From assembly GCA_944388825.1 (NCBI GenBank), contig CALXKG010000065.1:1-5350 (forward strand): a DNA stretch of 5,350 nt, given 5' to 3'. The notes under the pieces were generated by a model. It was not told where the DNA came from. It did not search any database and worked only from the letters and a program-made list of their open reading frames with translations. Positions 4,561 to 5,350 of the stretch are shown here, in pieces (positions within the stretch are counted from its first letter, which is position 1; each line of letters begins with the position of its first letter). This DNA is from an uncultured Clostridia bacterium (GTDB lineage: Bacteria > Bacillota > Clostridia > Oscillospirales > Ruminococcaceae). The position numbers and the translations under genes are program-made.

Positions 4561-5350
4561 ATGCGCGAAGAATCCATTTTGAAAGCCTATGAGCTGGCGA
4601 AGGAAGCCTACGCAGAAATCGGGGTCGACACCGACGCCGCGCTCGAAAAGGTAAAAGAGGTCCCCGTTTCGATCAACTGCTGGCAGGGGGACGACATCGC
4701 CGGCTTCCTCTTTAAGGACAACGCCCTGTCGGGCGGCATCCAGGTCACCGGCCATTACCCCGGGGCCGCGCGGAATGCGGACGAGCTGCGGGCCGACGCC
4801 GAGAAGGCGTTTTCGCTGATCCCCGGCGTCAAAAAGTTCAACCTCCACGCGATCTACGCCGACACCACCGAAAAGCCCGACTTAAACGAGCTGGAACCCC
4901 GGCATTTTGAAAGCTGGGTGCAGTGGGCGAAGGAGCTGGGCATTGGCCTGGACTTCAACCCCACCTGCTTCTCCCACCCGATGGCCGACTCCGGCTTTAC
5001 CATCTCCTCCGCCGACAAGAATATCCAGAACTTCTGGGTCGAGCACTGCATCCGCTCCCGCAAGATCGCCGAGTATTTCGGGCAGTCGCTGGGGAAACAG
5101 TGCGTCACCAACTACTGGTTCCCGGACGGGTATAAGGATATTCCGGTCGACCGGGAAGGGCCCCGCCGCCGGATGATGGAAGGGCTGGACCGGGTGTTCG
5201 CCGGGGAGATCGACGAAAAGGCGAACCTGAACGCCGTCGAGTCGAAGGTCTTCGGCATCGGCGCCGAGAGCTACACCGTCGGCTCCAACGAGTTCTGCAT
5301 GGGCTACGCCGCAACCCGGAACAAGCTGGTCTGCCTGGACGCCGGGCACT
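4561..5350 (+). CDS. rhaA: L-rhamnose isomerase RhaA (EC 5.3.1.14), 3' end beyond the window
   Basis: RhaA interconverts L-rhamnose and L-rhamnulose, the first step of the pathway, using divalent metal (Mn2+ in studied enzymes) in a TIM barrel; it usually forms a tetramer. The frame is open from ATG 4561 to the last base, giving 263 of roughly 415-420 expected residues. Recognisable family blocks are CWQGDDIAGF (40-49), NLHAIY (94-99), LDFNPTCFSHP (130-140), NYWFPDG (184-190), ESKVFGIGAESYTVG (227-241) and LDAGH (259-263). E227, D260 and H263 have the same mutual spacing as the Escherichia coli metal ligands E234, D267 and H270. Other ligands lie beyond the edge. AAAGGA (4547-4552) is eight bases before the ATG. 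The gene follows rhaB on the same strand after 250 bases and is probably in the same operon. A GSNEF segment (241-245) replaces the GSHEF of the E. coli enzyme; I do not regard this as damaging. No frameshift is seen. Confidence 0.96.
   Translation, partial: MREESILKAYELAKEAYAEIGVDTDAALEKVKEVPVSINCWQGDDIAGFLFKDNALSGGIQVTGHYPGAARNADELRADAEKAFSLIPGVKKFNLHAIYADTTEKPDLNELEPRHFESWVQWAKELGIGLDFNPTCFSHPMADSGFTISSADKNIQNFWVEHCIRSRKIAEYFGQSLGKQCVTNYWFPDGYKDIPVDREGPRRRMMEGLDRVFAGEIDEKANLNAVESKVFGIGAESYTVGSNEFCMGYAATRNKLVCLDAGH

Noticed and set aside
4144..4848. Leftward 234-codon open frame across the rhaB-rhaA spacer
   Set aside because: It lies opposite the ends of two well-supported enzymes and its translation shows no recognisable protein pattern.

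Overview
The window looks like chromosomal DNA from a G+C-rich member of the Bacillota, most like a gut Clostridia/Oscillospirales-type organism. Three things suggest this: strong AGGAGG-type ribosome binding sites, sigma-A-like promoters (TTGACA-17-TATACT, TTGACA-17-GATAAT), and a DeoR-family regulator divergent from rhamnose genes as in several Firmicutes. The taxonomic call is an inference from style and gene order, not from a marker gene.

Layout. Positions 1-41 may hold the first codons of a leftward gene with a TTG start (weak). Positions 236-1648 (+) encode a 470-residue membrane protein with a MerR-type DNA-binding head, an RDD two-helix membrane domain, a third membrane helix and a C-terminal region of about 180 residues predicted to lie outside the cell. 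Its own near-consensus promoter is at 174-202. A bidirectional hairpin terminator (1652-1685) separates it from a leftward unit. That unit is a full-length DeoR-family regulator (2630-1857), followed by a 42-codon reading frame with a very good ribosome binding site (1815-1687). Positions 2631-2843 are a divergent control region with two back-to-back promoters whose -35 boxes are 15 bp apart, and with repeated TTTGTC/TTTGAC elements over them. Rightward from there are rhamnulokinase rhaB (2844-4310), an unusually structured 250-base spacer, and the first 263 codons of L-rhamnose isomerase rhaA (4561 to beyond the window end).

How it works together. RhaA converts L-rhamnose to L-rhamnulose and RhaB phosphorylates it to L-rhamnulose 1-phosphate. 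The aldolase (RhaD) and a transporter are not in the window and would be expected nearby. The DeoR-family protein is the likely local repressor, probably sensing a phosphorylated intermediate. The RhaB-RhaA spacer contains a 42-base hairpin followed by TTTT and three more hairpins, so RhaB and RhaA levels may be uncoupled after transcription starts. The MerR-RDD protein has no visible link to rhamnose metabolism. It is the least conventional gene here, a candidate membrane-tethered one-component regulator.
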